Assembly (NCBI GenBank): GCA_039820425.1
Contig: JBCBQD010000246.1
Span: 1-8,769 of the forward strand
DNA from: SIO4C1 sp039820425
Lineage (GTDB): Bacteria; Cyanobacteriota; Cyanobacteriia; Phormidesmidales; Phormidesmidaceae
Direction of reading: 5' to 3'
DNA length: 8,769 bases
Part shown: piece after piece, positions 1 to 7,017 of the stretch
Layout: every line of letters begins with the position of its first letter
Numbering within the stretch: the first letter of the stretch is position 1
The notes under the pieces: model-generated
Database searches by the model: none
The model's input: only the letters and a program-made list of their open reading frames with translations
What the model was told of the DNA's origin: nothing
Position numbers and translations under genes: made by a program

Positions 1-2
1 CA

Positions 3-3000
3 GAATTAGTTCCCAAACGCGATATATCTACCCCAAAACAAGCTGTATCGCGTCTCTACACAGCTTCAAATACACATCGAATTTCCCATTCCGACGTCCA
101 AATTCCGACGTCCGAACGCCTCTCCCCCCAAAGCGATCGCACCCCCAACCTCCCTACCAGAATTTTGCGATCGCTGATGGCCGAACTCAGCATCATCTGG
201 CTGCTGTTGCTTGGGGTCATCCTGGTATTGCTATCGTCCGGGGTGCTAGTCGCTAATCAATGGGAACGATTTCCCGCATCCGGACAGTACAGCATTTTAT
301 GGGCCTACACCCTTGCTTTTGGCCTGTCGGCGCTATGGGCAGGGGCGCGAGATCGCTTGCGCCTCACGTCTAGAGCCCTGCAGATAGTAACGCTATCGCT
401 AGTGCCACTGAATTTCATCGCCCTGGATGGATTCGACCTGTGGCACACGCCAATGGGACTCGGTGTTTTGCTGCTGGCAATTCTGAGCCTGATGGGGCTC
501 ACCATTGGGCTGTACCGCATCCCGTCTGAGCAATTAGCGTCTGGATCCGAAAAACGGCCTTGGTTAAAACATTTGCTGTTGAGTACGGTCCATTTGGGTT
601 GGGGCTTCACCGCGATTCCTGGTTTAGCTGTCTACATCGGCGTAATTGGCACAACAACCCTATCGCTATGGCAGCGGGAAACGCCTTTTCGCCAGTCTAG
701 TAAGGGGCAAAGGCAACCTCACAGTCCACAGGAAAAGGCAGAAGATTTATCAATCCCGAAGCTATCTGTCAACCTCAATAGCATCCTGATGATGTATGGG
801 TTGGGGTTGTTGCTAATACGCGCCATCTTTGGGCATCACATGCCTGTCTCCCAGCTGGGGTTAGCCATTGGCACCTGTGGCTTTTTGATTGCCTGGAAAC
901 AGTTCAGACCTGAACTGCCAGAAGCAGCAGGCAAGCCCCAGAAAACACCCGAGAAAACACCCGAGACGCTGGGCTTTCAACAGTTGAATTTGTTTTCTTG
1001 GGAAATGGCTGGGCTGACCTTAGTGTTGCTGGGTTGGGCTGCAGCCATGCCGTCTTTTCTTTGGCAAGCTTTGGGCGTGAGCATCTTGGCGGTGCTGCTG
1101 TTGGGGCGGCGATTGCTAATCACCTGGAGTCGCGTTGACTTGACAGGACTGCTGCTGCTGGGTTTGCAGAGTGTTTGGCTGATTTGGGAGATGGTGCCAG
1201 AACCTGGGCAAGCCCATGTTCAAGCCCTGGGGGATGCCCTCATTGGCACTCAAGGAAAGCCCTGGGCATCCATGGGTCTAGTCTTCTTTCCCTACCTGGT
1301 GGGGATTGTGATATTCAGCGATTGGCTGGCACGGCATCGTAAGCGAGACCTGGCTCAATTTAGTGGTTGGATTGCCCTCTGGTTAGGCACGGTACTCGTG
1401 ATGCTGGGAGCCCTGAATCCGGCTTTGCGGATTCTGAGCCTGGCCGCATCCACACTTTTGCTGGCGCTGGTAACACAGCGACGATGGCGGCAGTTTGTTC
1501 AAGTCCATAGAGTGGAATTAAAGGCCCAACTCAGGATGCTAGCTACGCCTCAGCAAGGGCAACTGGACAGTGTGATCGCCACTCGTCCCATTCAGCAGCT
1601 CGGTACCCTGGCTCATGTTTCTGGGTTATTGACCGTAGTGGCTATGATTATCCCGCTTTCCCAAACTTTGGGGCTGATTGGCTGGTCTGCGGTCTGCTTG
1701 ACAATCATGCTTTTGGAAGGAGCCTTCAGCCTGGGACCCACCGTCAACCTTGATTGCCCCACGGAAGAAGGTGGCCTGAGAAAGCTGTTACGCGGTAGTG
1801 CCTGGTCCCTGTGTTTGATAGCAGCCGGGTTGACCTACCTCGGGTTTTGGAGTGACTGGCTATTAGCAATAGACGGTCAAGGCATCTTTGTCCCTGCTTG
1901 GGGCTTGATGGCCGGTGTCGTTCCAGCCGGGTTAACGATTATGGCCGGATTACGGCCCGCACGGAGGCAGACGGCAGCAGGACTGAGTCTGTTGTTTTTG
2001 CTCCTATGGCCCCCCTTAGTTTGGGGAACGAGCCTGCCTCGGCTACTCAGTCTTGGCATCGCAACGGGCTTAATGGGACTGAATACTCGACACCTAAAAA
2101 TTCGCCTTGCAGCTTGGATTTCTATCGGCTTGGGCTTAACTCTGGTGGGGACCGGTCTATACGAAATTATCGATATCTCAGCAGAGACCTTTGCGCTTTG
2201 GCTATTCGCTAGTGCGATCGCGACGCTCCTGCTTTGGGTTGGTCGTCATCAGCTGGCTCACCACGACACCCGATTGGCGGCAGTCTATCGCCATGCCGCT
2301 GATGGATGGGCGTTTACGCTGACCGGATTAACATTAGCAGTGAGCATCCTCTGGGCCACGGTGCATGGGCTCACCGCCGACCCGCTTTCTCTGATTGCGG
2401 TGGCATCGGCTTTAGTCTTGATGTCTGCGACAACCTATCGGAGTAGTCACCTTCCCCATAATCCTAAGGTTTGCTGGTTCAGCATGATGACCATTCTGGT
2501 AGGCCAGCTGGTGATGGTTTGGCAAATGCCGGGGCAAGCAACAGGACTCGCGTGGGGGGTTGGGCTACTATTTCTACATACTCGCTGGTTGCGACAGTTG
2601 CCTGCAGCTGTAACAACGGTAGGCTTGACCCTGGGGTTGGAAGCAAGTCTGCTTCACCAGATTTCGCCGCTAGAACCCACAGGGAGCGTCTTAATTGCAG
2701 CGGTGACAACCGTGCCCCTGTGGAGTCTACGGCAGGCTCTAACGGGACGTTTCAGACGACACGCTTTATTGGCAGGGCGATCGTCCCAACCCCATCTGAC
2801 TATCAAAAAGACAGCTCACCCAACGTTCCAGACAACCCTTTCCGGAGACGTCAAGAATCCCCCCCTCCGTGTCCCAGAGAATATCGGAAATCTGCGGAAA
2901 AGCACCCATGCGCTCGGGCTTTCGCCAACAGGTCTATTCGAAAATCTGTTCTCTCTGTACGCCAGAGCCTGTGATTTTTGGGCTGTAATCCTTGGCACCA

Positions 3001-4610
3001 GCGTCCTGGTATTTCTCACCTATCACGCTTACTTCACGCTTGTTGATCAGCGAACTGCTCCCCCTTCAATTGTCCTGACAGTGGCCATTCTGGTGGGAGC
3101 CTTGTTCCTGCGCCACTGGCAAAATCCTGGTAATTGGGGTGTTTATGCGATTGGTTGGAGTTTAGAATTGCTGGTTATCGAAAGCTTGAGTTGGGTTAAT
3201 CACGCCTTGGTGGCGCTAGCTGTCGCAAATATTCTGCTAGGCATCGTCACGCGGCTCTTGGGCGATTGGCTCCATTCCCATCGTCATAGTCCTCATCTGC
3301 TCAGCAGTTGGCACATCTTACCCTTGATGTACGGAGCGTTGGGAGCTGTTCTAAGAACCGACTTTTTCAGCAGTTGGACTGGGCTCAACACCTTCGGATT
3401 GGTGATTATCGCCGTGGGCATCGGTCGCCGCAAGACAGCCTTCAAGCCTTTGATTTACCTGGCTATTGCCGGGATCAGTTCGACCGCATTTGAACTAACG
3501 TTCTATCAGATCCGGTTGCTTACCACAGGAGATCAGTTTGTTGCGATCGCCGCCTTGTCCGCCACGATGGTCTACGCCTATCGCATGCTGGCCCCCTGGC
3601 TAGCCGACTATCTGCATTTGAAAAGCCGAGAACTCATTGCGGTGGCTCATATTCATTGGGCGATAGCCAGTGGATTACTCCTGGGCTCTTTGAACTATCC
3701 TCTGGAGCAAAACTCCCTGCTGGGTTTGGGCGTTGGCATTTTCTTGGTACGCTACGCCATCAAACAGGGGCAACGGCACCCTTACTTAGCCTGGGCCGAG
3801 CTATGGGTCTATCTGGGTGGGTTGGAAGCCCTCGGCTTAGCTGTCCATGGCGTAACGCTGCTACTACCTCCCCTGTTGTTGCAGGCGATGCTCCCCTGGG
3901 TAAGCGCGTTAGCCACAGGTTTGGCCTTTATCATGTGTGGTTTGCCCTGGCAACAGTGGGGCTGGCCGACACGACCCTGGAAGGTAATGAGTGGCTTTCT
4001 CCCCATTGCTGGCATAGCTGTGAGCTATGCCGCGATCGCGCCGGTCAGCCTTTTTATCGCAGCTGTTTTTTACGGATTCCTGGCCTGGAAGTATCGCCAA
4101 CTCCGCTGGCGTTACCTGAGTATTTTGCTCATCGATTGGGCTGTGTTTACCTGGCTGGTTCAGCTCAATTGGGTTACACCCTCTGCCTTAGCCTATTTGG
4201 GCGGGCTCTCCATCTTATCCACCACCTGGGTGGATCCCGGCCTTAAGCAAGTGTCTGCCTATCGGTTACGCCACTACATTCGGGTATTAGGAACCGGCAT
4301 CATTGGCCTCGTTCCTTTGCTGACTCATCAGACCACGGGGCTATTGCCCGCTGGAATTAGCCTGCTAGTTATTCTGGCCGGATTGATTTTGCGTATTCGT
4401 GCGTTCTTGTACGTGGGTACGACTGTTTTCTTGCTAAATGCCGTCTATCAACTGCTAATCCTGAGCTTCACGTATTCTCTCCTGAAATGGATTGTGGGTC
4501 TGATTGCCGGACTCGCTTTTATAGTCATTGCTGCCAATTTCGAAACCCGCCGTGCCCAATTGAGTACTTTGGTGAGTTATTGGGTAGATACCCTTAAAGA
4601 TTGGGAATAA
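3..4610 (+). CDS. Giant polytopic membrane protein, cyanobacterial, function unknown (5' partial)
   Basis: Not a family of known function. The protein is almost entirely hydrophobic helices separated by short loops, by eye 30 or more membrane segments, with no catalytic motif that I recognise. It resembles large uncharacterised cyanobacterial membrane proteins, perhaps related to DUF2157/SCO7613-like proteins; that is from memory. Counting from TTG 165, hydrophilic interruptions lie at about residues 175-205, 245-275 (with a KTPEKTPE duplication) and 855-930. The tail ANFETRRAQL...DTLKDWE after the last helix is charged and probably cytoplasmic. Start: the frame has no stop back to position 3. 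The only in-window starts are TTG 165 and ATG 177, neither has a Shine-Dalgarno sequence, and both touch a HIP1 site. MAELSIIWLLLLG looks like an internal family motif, so I read the gene as beginning upstream with a polar, proline-rich N-terminal segment (1535 residues visible). If not, the product is 1481 or 1477 residues. It converges with the WD40 gene. Coding status is near certain; function is unknown. Confidence 0.85.
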   Translation, partial: ELVPKRDISTPKQAVSRLYTASNTHRISHSDVQIPTSERLSPQSDRTPNLPTRILRSLMAELSIIWLLLLGVILVLLSSGVLVANQWERFPASGQYSILWAYTLAFGLSALWAGARDRLRLTSRALQIVTLSLVPLNFIALDGFDLWHTPMGLGVLLLAILSLMGLTIGLYRIPSEQLASGSEKRPWLKHLLLSTVHLGWGFTAIPGLAVYIGVIGTTTLSLWQRETPFRQSSKGQRQPHSPQEKAEDLSIPKLSVNLNSILMMYGLGLLLIRAIFGHHMPVSQLGLAIGTCGFLIAWKQFRPELPEAAGKPQKTPEKTPETLGFQQLNLFSWEMAGLTLVLLGWAAAMPSFLWQALGVSILAVLLLGRRLLITWSRVDLTGLLLLGLQSVWLIWEMVPEPGQAHVQALGDALIGTQGKPWASMGLVFFPYLVGIVIFSDWLARHRKRDLAQFSGWIALWLGTVLVMLGALNPALRILSLAASTLLLALVTQRRWRQFVQVHRVELKAQLRMLATPQQGQLDSVIATRPIQQLGTLAHVSGLLTVVAMIIPLSQTLGLIGWSAVCLTIMLLEGAFSLGPTVNLDCPTEEGGLRKLLRGSAWSLCLIAAGLTYLGFWSDWLLAIDGQGIFVPAWGLMAGVVPAGLTIMAGLRPARRQTAAGLSLLFLLLWPPLVWGTSLPRLLSLGIATGLMGLNTRHLKIRLAAWISIGLGLTLVGTGLYEIIDISAETFALWLFASAIATLLLWVGRHQLAHHDTRLAAVYRHAADGWAFTLTGLTLAVSILWATVHGLTADPLSLIAVASALVLMSATTYRSSHLPHNPKVCWFSMMTILVGQLVMVWQMPGQATGLAWGVGLLFLHTRWLRQLPAAVTTVGLTLGLEASLLHQISPLEPTGSVLIAAVTTVPLWSLRQALTGRFRRHALLAGRSSQPHLTIKKTAHPTFQTTLSGDVKNPPLRVPENIGNLRKSTHALGLSPTGLFENLFSLYARACDFWAVILGTSVLVFLTYHAYFTLVDQRTAPPSIVLTVAILVGALFLRHWQNPGNWGVYAIGWSLELLVIESLSWVNHALVALAVANILLGIVTRLLGDWLHSHRHSPHLLSSWHILPLMYGALGAVLRTDFFSSWTGLNTFGLVIIAVGIGRRKTAFKPLIYLAIAGISSTAFELTFYQIRLLTTGDQFVAIAALSATMVYAYRMLAPWLADYLHLKSRELIAVAHIHWAIASGLLLGSLNYPLEQNSLLGLGVGIFLVRYAIKQGQRHPYLAWAELWVYLGGLEALGLAVHGVTLLLPPLLLQAMLPWVSALATGLAFIMCGLPWQQWGWPTRPWKVMSGFLPIAGIAVSYAAIAPVSLFIAAVFYGFLAWKYRQLRWRYLSILLIDWAVFTWLVQLNWVTPSALAYLGGLSILSTTWVDPGLKQVSAYRLRHYIRVLGTGIIGLVPLLTHQTTGLLPAGISLLVILAGLILRIRAFLYVGTTVFLLNAVYQLLILSFTYSLLKWIVGLIAGLAFIVIAANFETRRAQLSTLVSYWVDTLKDWE
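88..113. repeat. 12-bp direct repeat, period 14
   Basis: ATTCCGACGTCC occurs at 88-99 and again at 102-113, with two bases between the copies. Each copy contains the palindrome GACGTC. The 14-base period is not a multiple of three, so the two copies encode different residues in the open frame (SDV, then PTS). This fits either a weakly constrained polar linker or non-coding DNA. No function is assigned. Confidence 0.6.
133..174. repeat. Pair of HIP1 octamers (GCGATCGC)
   Basis: HIP1 palindromes sit at 133-140 and 167-174. The second lies between the TTG 165 and ATG 177 start candidates. Further perfect copies are at 2214-2221, 3543-3550, 4032-4039, 8429-8436 and 8744-8751. HIP1 is strongly over-represented in many cyanobacterial genomes and is the best taxonomic marker here. 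None lies between 4040 and 8428. Confidence 0.9.
941..964. repeat. In-frame 12-bp tandem duplication in a polar loop
   Basis: GAAAACACCCGA is present twice, directly abutting (941-952 and 953-964). In the frame of the giant membrane protein it encodes KTPE twice within the loop around residues 245-275. The identity of the copies suggests a recent duplication, which a disordered loop would tolerate. Confidence 0.85.
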
Positions 4611-4912
4611 GCTCAATAATTTTCTTCAGTATCGAACAAGCTCAGATCAAAACTTTAGAGCGGCTAGTTGAAGGAGCGGCGTAATTGAGCGTTTAGTTAT
4701 AAAACACTCAAATAGGTTTGCTCAGGCGTGCTTGGCAAAAACCGCAAGGTTCGATTTTGTAGGTCAGGTTCGAGGCCCCAAATTTCTAGTGGAGTAACCC
4801 CCAACATTGGCAAGACGAGTGTCCCCATGGAAGTTACCGTGATTAATACATGGCTCTATGCTAGCGGCTTAGCTCAGGCTCGCAAGCGTTATGTAACCTC
4901 GCACGCTGATAA
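4611..4912. other. Convergent intergenic region, no gene recognised
   Basis: These 302 bases separate the stop codons of two converging genes. I found no stem-loop with a T-run in either direction. Weak pairings only: GCTCAAT 4611-4617 with ATTGAGC 4684-4690, TTTGC 4717-4721 with GCAAA 4735-4739, and GCAAGC 4882-4887 with GCTTGC 4919-4924. GAGCGGC is repeated at 4658-4664 and 4674-4680. Two GGTTCGA strings look like tRNA T-loops but have no pairing stems. Termination may be Rho-independent through weak structures or by transcript collision; the sequence does not decide. Confidence 0.6.
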
Positions 4913-6655
4913 CTATTCAGCTTGCCAAACTTTGATCGTCTGATCTTTGCTACCGCTCACCAGGGTTTGGGCTGAGGCGTCAATGCCCAACGCCAATACC
5001 CAGTCTGAATGATTTGTAATTGTTTGATGGAGTTCTCCGGTGTGGACATCCCATCGTTTGATGGTGTTGTCAATGCTGCCACTGGAAATCGTCTCTCCAT
5101 CAAACGCCACGGTCACGACCCGACTGGTATGCCCCTCCAGAGTATGGATTAACTCCCCCGTTGGTATATTCCAAACTTTAAGCGTGTTGTCCCAACTGGC
5201 ACTAACCAATTGTTCTCCATTCGGGTGGATAGCAATTGCCCTCACCGCATCTGTATGACCTTGCAGTTCCCCAAGTTGAGCACCGGTCTGCAAGTTCCAG
5301 ATCTTGATTTCACCATCAGCCCCACCGCTGACAATATGCTTTCCATCTGGACTGATAGCCACCGTCCAACATGGCCCCAGATGCCCTGAGAGTCGATAGC
5401 GGAGCGTTCCAGATGGCAAATCCCAAACGTGAATATTGCCATCGTAGCTACTGCTCACCAGAGTTTGCTCATTCTGGGAAATCGCCACTGACCAAATTGA
5501 GGCTGTATGCCCTTCCAAAGTCTGGAGCAACTGCCCAGTCCCCAGGTTCCAAACCTTTAAGCGCTTATCTCCACTGCCACTCACCAGGAGCTCTCCAGAG
5601 AGACTCATGGCCAGGGCTCGAACAACATCTGTATGCCCGGACAACACCCGAATCACTACATTTTGCTCAATATCCCAGATCCGAATCGTATGGTCATAAC
5701 TACCACTCGCCAGAACCCGACCATCTGGACTGAGGGCAACCGTCCAAACCGGGGCTGAATGCTTGGCCAGGGTCTGGGTTAAGGCAAAATCTGGGCGTTG
5801 GCTTTGGGAAAGGGTAGAGGCCTGGTCAGCAGACATCACAATCTGCGGATCAGAAAACTGGGGAACACTGACTCGGAACGTATAGTAAATGCCCAACAAC
5901 ACAAGCGCTGCCCACCCGCTTCTACGCAAGTAGCGTTGGCGCTTTTGCACCAGACGAGAGGTGGCCGGATGAGAGACGGCCGAAATATCCTGCTCAGAAA
6001 GCGCCTGGGCAATTGAGGGAAAAGCCAACTGCAGGGCTGGCTGGGATTTCGTTACGCGATCTGGTGGGTTAACCCTTGGCTTAGACTGACGCAAAGAGAG
6101 ATTGTGACCCTGCGTCTCAAGCACCGTTTGGATAAATTTGATAAATTCATTGGATTTAAACTTGCCGACGACTGGACAGCGATCTTGGTGATCTCGACGC
6201 AAGTAAAGATATCGACAGATAACCTGATCAAACTGCGTCCCTGGACTGATGTGCCAATCTTCGATGCAAGCCCCGGTCAGTTGCGCCATCTGAAAATTGG
6301 CCTCACTCACACAGGCCCGAACCAGCCTCGCTGCGGATAGGTCTGACTGACTGAGATCGGCCCCTTGCACATGGGCATCGGTCAGGTCAGCAGCCTCTAA
6401 GTTTGCATGACTCAAATAAGCCTGGGTGAGTGTGGCCCCCTGCAGATTGGCATTTTTCAGATTAGCCCCAATCAGACAGGCCTGCGACAAATCAGCCTGC
6501 GACAGATTCACATGTTCTAACCGGGCTTCAAACAGATAAGTACGCCTGAGATTAGCCCCACTCAGGTCTAATACCGAGGCGGGATGATCTTCTCGCCAGT
6601 TATTCCAGTATTCAACACCCTTCTCAATCAGGGCAACATGAGCTGGGTTTGCCAT
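4913..6655 (-). CDS. Pentapeptide-repeat / transmembrane / WD40 propeller fusion protein
   Basis: The protein has 580 residues from ATG 6655. The frame is open to TTG 6772, but ATG 6655 has GGGAG nine bases upstream, and MANPAHVALIEKGVEYWN is the N-terminus I expect for cyanobacterial pentapeptide proteins. Order: head 1-27; about 21 pentapeptides at 28-132 (GANLK, NANLQ, QADLS types), roughly five turns of a right-handed beta-helix; a conserved cap, IEDWHIS to KSNEFIKFIQ, at 132-178; polar linker; basic stretch RQRYLRR 239-245; one hydrophobic segment 247-260; linker; seven WD40 repeats 299-580. Repeats 1-6 begin exactly 42 residues apart (299, 341, 383, 425, 467, 509); the sixth is two residues short, so the last begins at 549. 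Seven blades make a closed propeller. Both repeat types are known protein-binding scaffolds, and no kinase, protease or nuclease domain is present. Basic residues before the helix suggest a cytoplasmic N-terminus and a propeller on the far side of the membrane (inference). Partner and role are unknown. Confidence 0.93.
   Translation of the reverse strand: MANPAHVALIEKGVEYWNNWREDHPASVLDLSGANLRRTYLFEARLEHVNLSQADLSQACLIGANLKNANLQGATLTQAYLSHANLEAADLTDAHVQGADLSQSDLSAARLVRACVSEANFQMAQLTGACIEDWHISPGTQFDQVICRYLYLRRDHQDRCPVVGKFKSNEFIKFIQTVLETQGHNLSLRQSKPRVNPPDRVTKSQPALQLAFPSIAQALSEQDISAVSHPATSRLVQKRQRYLRRSGWAALVLLGIYYTFRVSVPQFSDPQIVMSADQASTLSQSQRPDFALTQTLAKHSAPVWTVALSPDGRVLASGSYDHTIRIWDIEQNVVIRVLSGHTDVVRALAMSLSGELLVSGSGDKRLKVWNLGTGQLLQTLEGHTASIWSVAISQNEQTLVSSSYDGNIHVWDLPSGTLRYRLSGHLGPCWTVAISPDGKHIVSGGADGEIKIWNLQTGAQLGELQGHTDAVRAIAIHPNGEQLVSASWDNTLKVWNIPTGELIHTLEGHTSRVVTVAFDGETISSGSIDNTIKRWDVHTGELHQTITNHSDWVLALGIDASAQTLVSGSKDQTIKVWQAE
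4916..5761 (-). repeat. Seven WD40 repeats, 126-bp period
   Basis: Each blade carries a conserved His near its start, a GSxD-like turn and a final WD/WN/WQ, for example HSAPVWTVALSPDG to IRIWD in blade 1. The DNA period is 126 bases for the first five intervals. Blades 1 and 4 share the exact 13-mer CCATCTGGACTGA (plus-strand reading) at 5721-5733 and 5343-5355, exactly 3 x 126 bases apart. This suggests internal duplication or gene conversion between those blades. Confidence 0.9.
6260..6574 (-). repeat. About 21 tandem pentapeptide repeats
   Basis: The translation reads in fives with the A(D/N)LXX consensus, starting VLDLS, GANLR, RTYLF and ending MAQLT, GACIE. The central residue of each five is mostly Leu, with Val, Ile or Phe in a few. 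Four pentapeptides form one turn of the quadrilateral beta-helix, so this array gives about five turns. Gyrase-protecting pentapeptide proteins (Qnr, MfpA) share the fold, but nothing here supports that role. Confidence 0.88.
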
Positions 6656-6664
6656 ATGACCGTT

Positions 6665-6669
6665 CTCCC
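6665..6669 (-). promoter_or_regulatory. Shine-Dalgarno for the pentapeptide/WD40 gene
   Basis: GGGAG on the minus strand lies nine bases before ATG 6655. It decides the start: the longer open frame begins with TTG 6772, and the 39 extra residues it would add do not resemble the family N-terminus. Confidence 0.75.
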
Positions 6670-6814
6670 ATAGAACAGGGGGCTCAGATAAAAACACATT
6701 TCGGTTGACTGGAACAAGGCTTCTGTTAACAGTACGAGAAGAGTCCGCGATCGGATTGAAATCGACTCTCAACAGGGACCTGGTTTAGCCATTTTTTAGT
6801 CACTGTTAGCGACT

Positions 6815-6838
6815 TTGATATGCCTTAAGCTTGATATG
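6815..6838. repeat. Direct repeat TTGATATG, period 16
   Basis: TTGATATG occurs at 6815-6822 and 6831-6838, separated by eight bases (CCTTAAGC). The copies lie 160-183 bases upstream of the WD40 gene's ATG, a plausible place for activator half-sites spaced about one and a half helical turns. No known regulator motif is recognised. Confidence 0.45.
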
Positions 6839-6856
6839 AAGATCCAATGTGTTAAA

Positions 6857-6896
6857 TCAAGATTCCGCATTGCAAAGTGTCACACTCAAATCTTGA
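6857..6896. repeat. 8-bp inverted repeat enclosing a second palindrome
   Basis: TCAAGATT (6857-6864) is the exact reverse complement of AATCTTGA (6889-6896), with a 24-base loop. The loop contains AGTGT-C-ACACT (6876-6886) and TTGCAA (6870-6875). There is no T-run on either side, so it is not a classic terminator. It may be a binding-site cluster for divergent regulation. Confidence 0.5.
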
Positions 6897-6930
6897 GCTT
6901 CATCGATAGCGGTTCTCGGTTGAGATAACT

Positions 6931-6980
6931 CCATCCTGGCTTTGAGACGTGGGGAGGTGGGGCAGCCCCCTTAAGGATGG
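6931..6980. repeat. Inverted repeat abutting the arsR -35 box
   Basis: CCATCCT (6931-6937) pairs exactly with AGGATGG (6974-6980). The interior carries GGGG at 6951-6954 and a CCCCC run at 6966-6970 that could extend the stem. The right arm ends two bases before the arsR -35 box. It could end transcription entering from upstream or bind a regulator; neither is shown by the sequence. Confidence 0.45.
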
Positions 6981-6981
6981 C

Positions 6982-7010
6982 TTGACAAGCTAACTTATTT
7001 CGGCAATTAT
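6982..7010 (+). promoter_or_regulatory. Sigma70-type promoter of arsR-arsI-arsP
   Basis: A perfect -35 box TTGACA (6982-6987) is followed after exactly 17 bases by AATTAT (7005-7010), which matches the TATAAT consensus at four of six positions. The usual distance places transcription start at about 7017, the A of the arsR ATG. The -35 box itself lies inside a short palindrome, GCTTG-A-CAAGC (6980-6990). Confidence 0.75.
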
Positions 7011-7017
7011 CGAAATA
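6996..7017. promoter_or_regulatory. Probable ArsR operator, 22-bp imperfect palindrome
   Basis: TATTTCG (6996-7002) and CGAAATA (7011-7017) are perfect inverted arms. The central AATT (7005-7008) lies on the same axis, giving 9 of 11 symmetric positions. It covers the -10 element and the first base of arsR. ArsR/SmtB repressors classically bind such AT-rich imperfect palindromes over their own promoters, so binding here should block RNA polymerase until metalloid is bound. That ArsR binds it is inferred from symmetry and position. Confidence 0.75.

Larger units (their letters stand above)
6656..7016. other. Divergent intergenic region
   Basis: These 361 bases lie between the divergent starts of the pentapeptide/WD40 gene and arsR. 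The right end holds the arsR promoter and operator. The middle holds two long-range inverted repeats and a spaced direct repeat, entered separately. I could not identify a convincing minus-strand promoter for the WD40 gene, and no small gene is supported. Confidence 0.7.

Noticed and set aside
4741..4780. Two GGTTCGA strings resembling tRNA T-loops
   Set aside because: No flanking T-stem, acceptor stem or anticodon arm can be paired around either copy.
4728..4943. Plus-strand open frame of 71 codons in the convergent gap
   Set aside because: It starts with GTG without a Shine-Dalgarno, overlaps the end of the WD40 gene, and its translation resembles no family I know.
4916..5761. Regular 126-bp repeats as a CRISPR or satellite array
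   Set aside because: The period encodes WD40 blades in one continuous frame, and the copies diverge as protein repeats do.
6656..6772. 39-residue N-terminal extension of the pentapeptide/WD40 protein from TTG 6772
   Set aside because: ATG 6655 has a good Shine-Dalgarno and begins with the expected family N-terminus; the extension looks like untranslated leader.
6959..6969. GGGGC-A-GCCCC as a terminator hairpin
   Set aside because: A one-base loop cannot close, and there is no T-run after it; it is only usable as part of the larger 6931-6980 inverted repeat.
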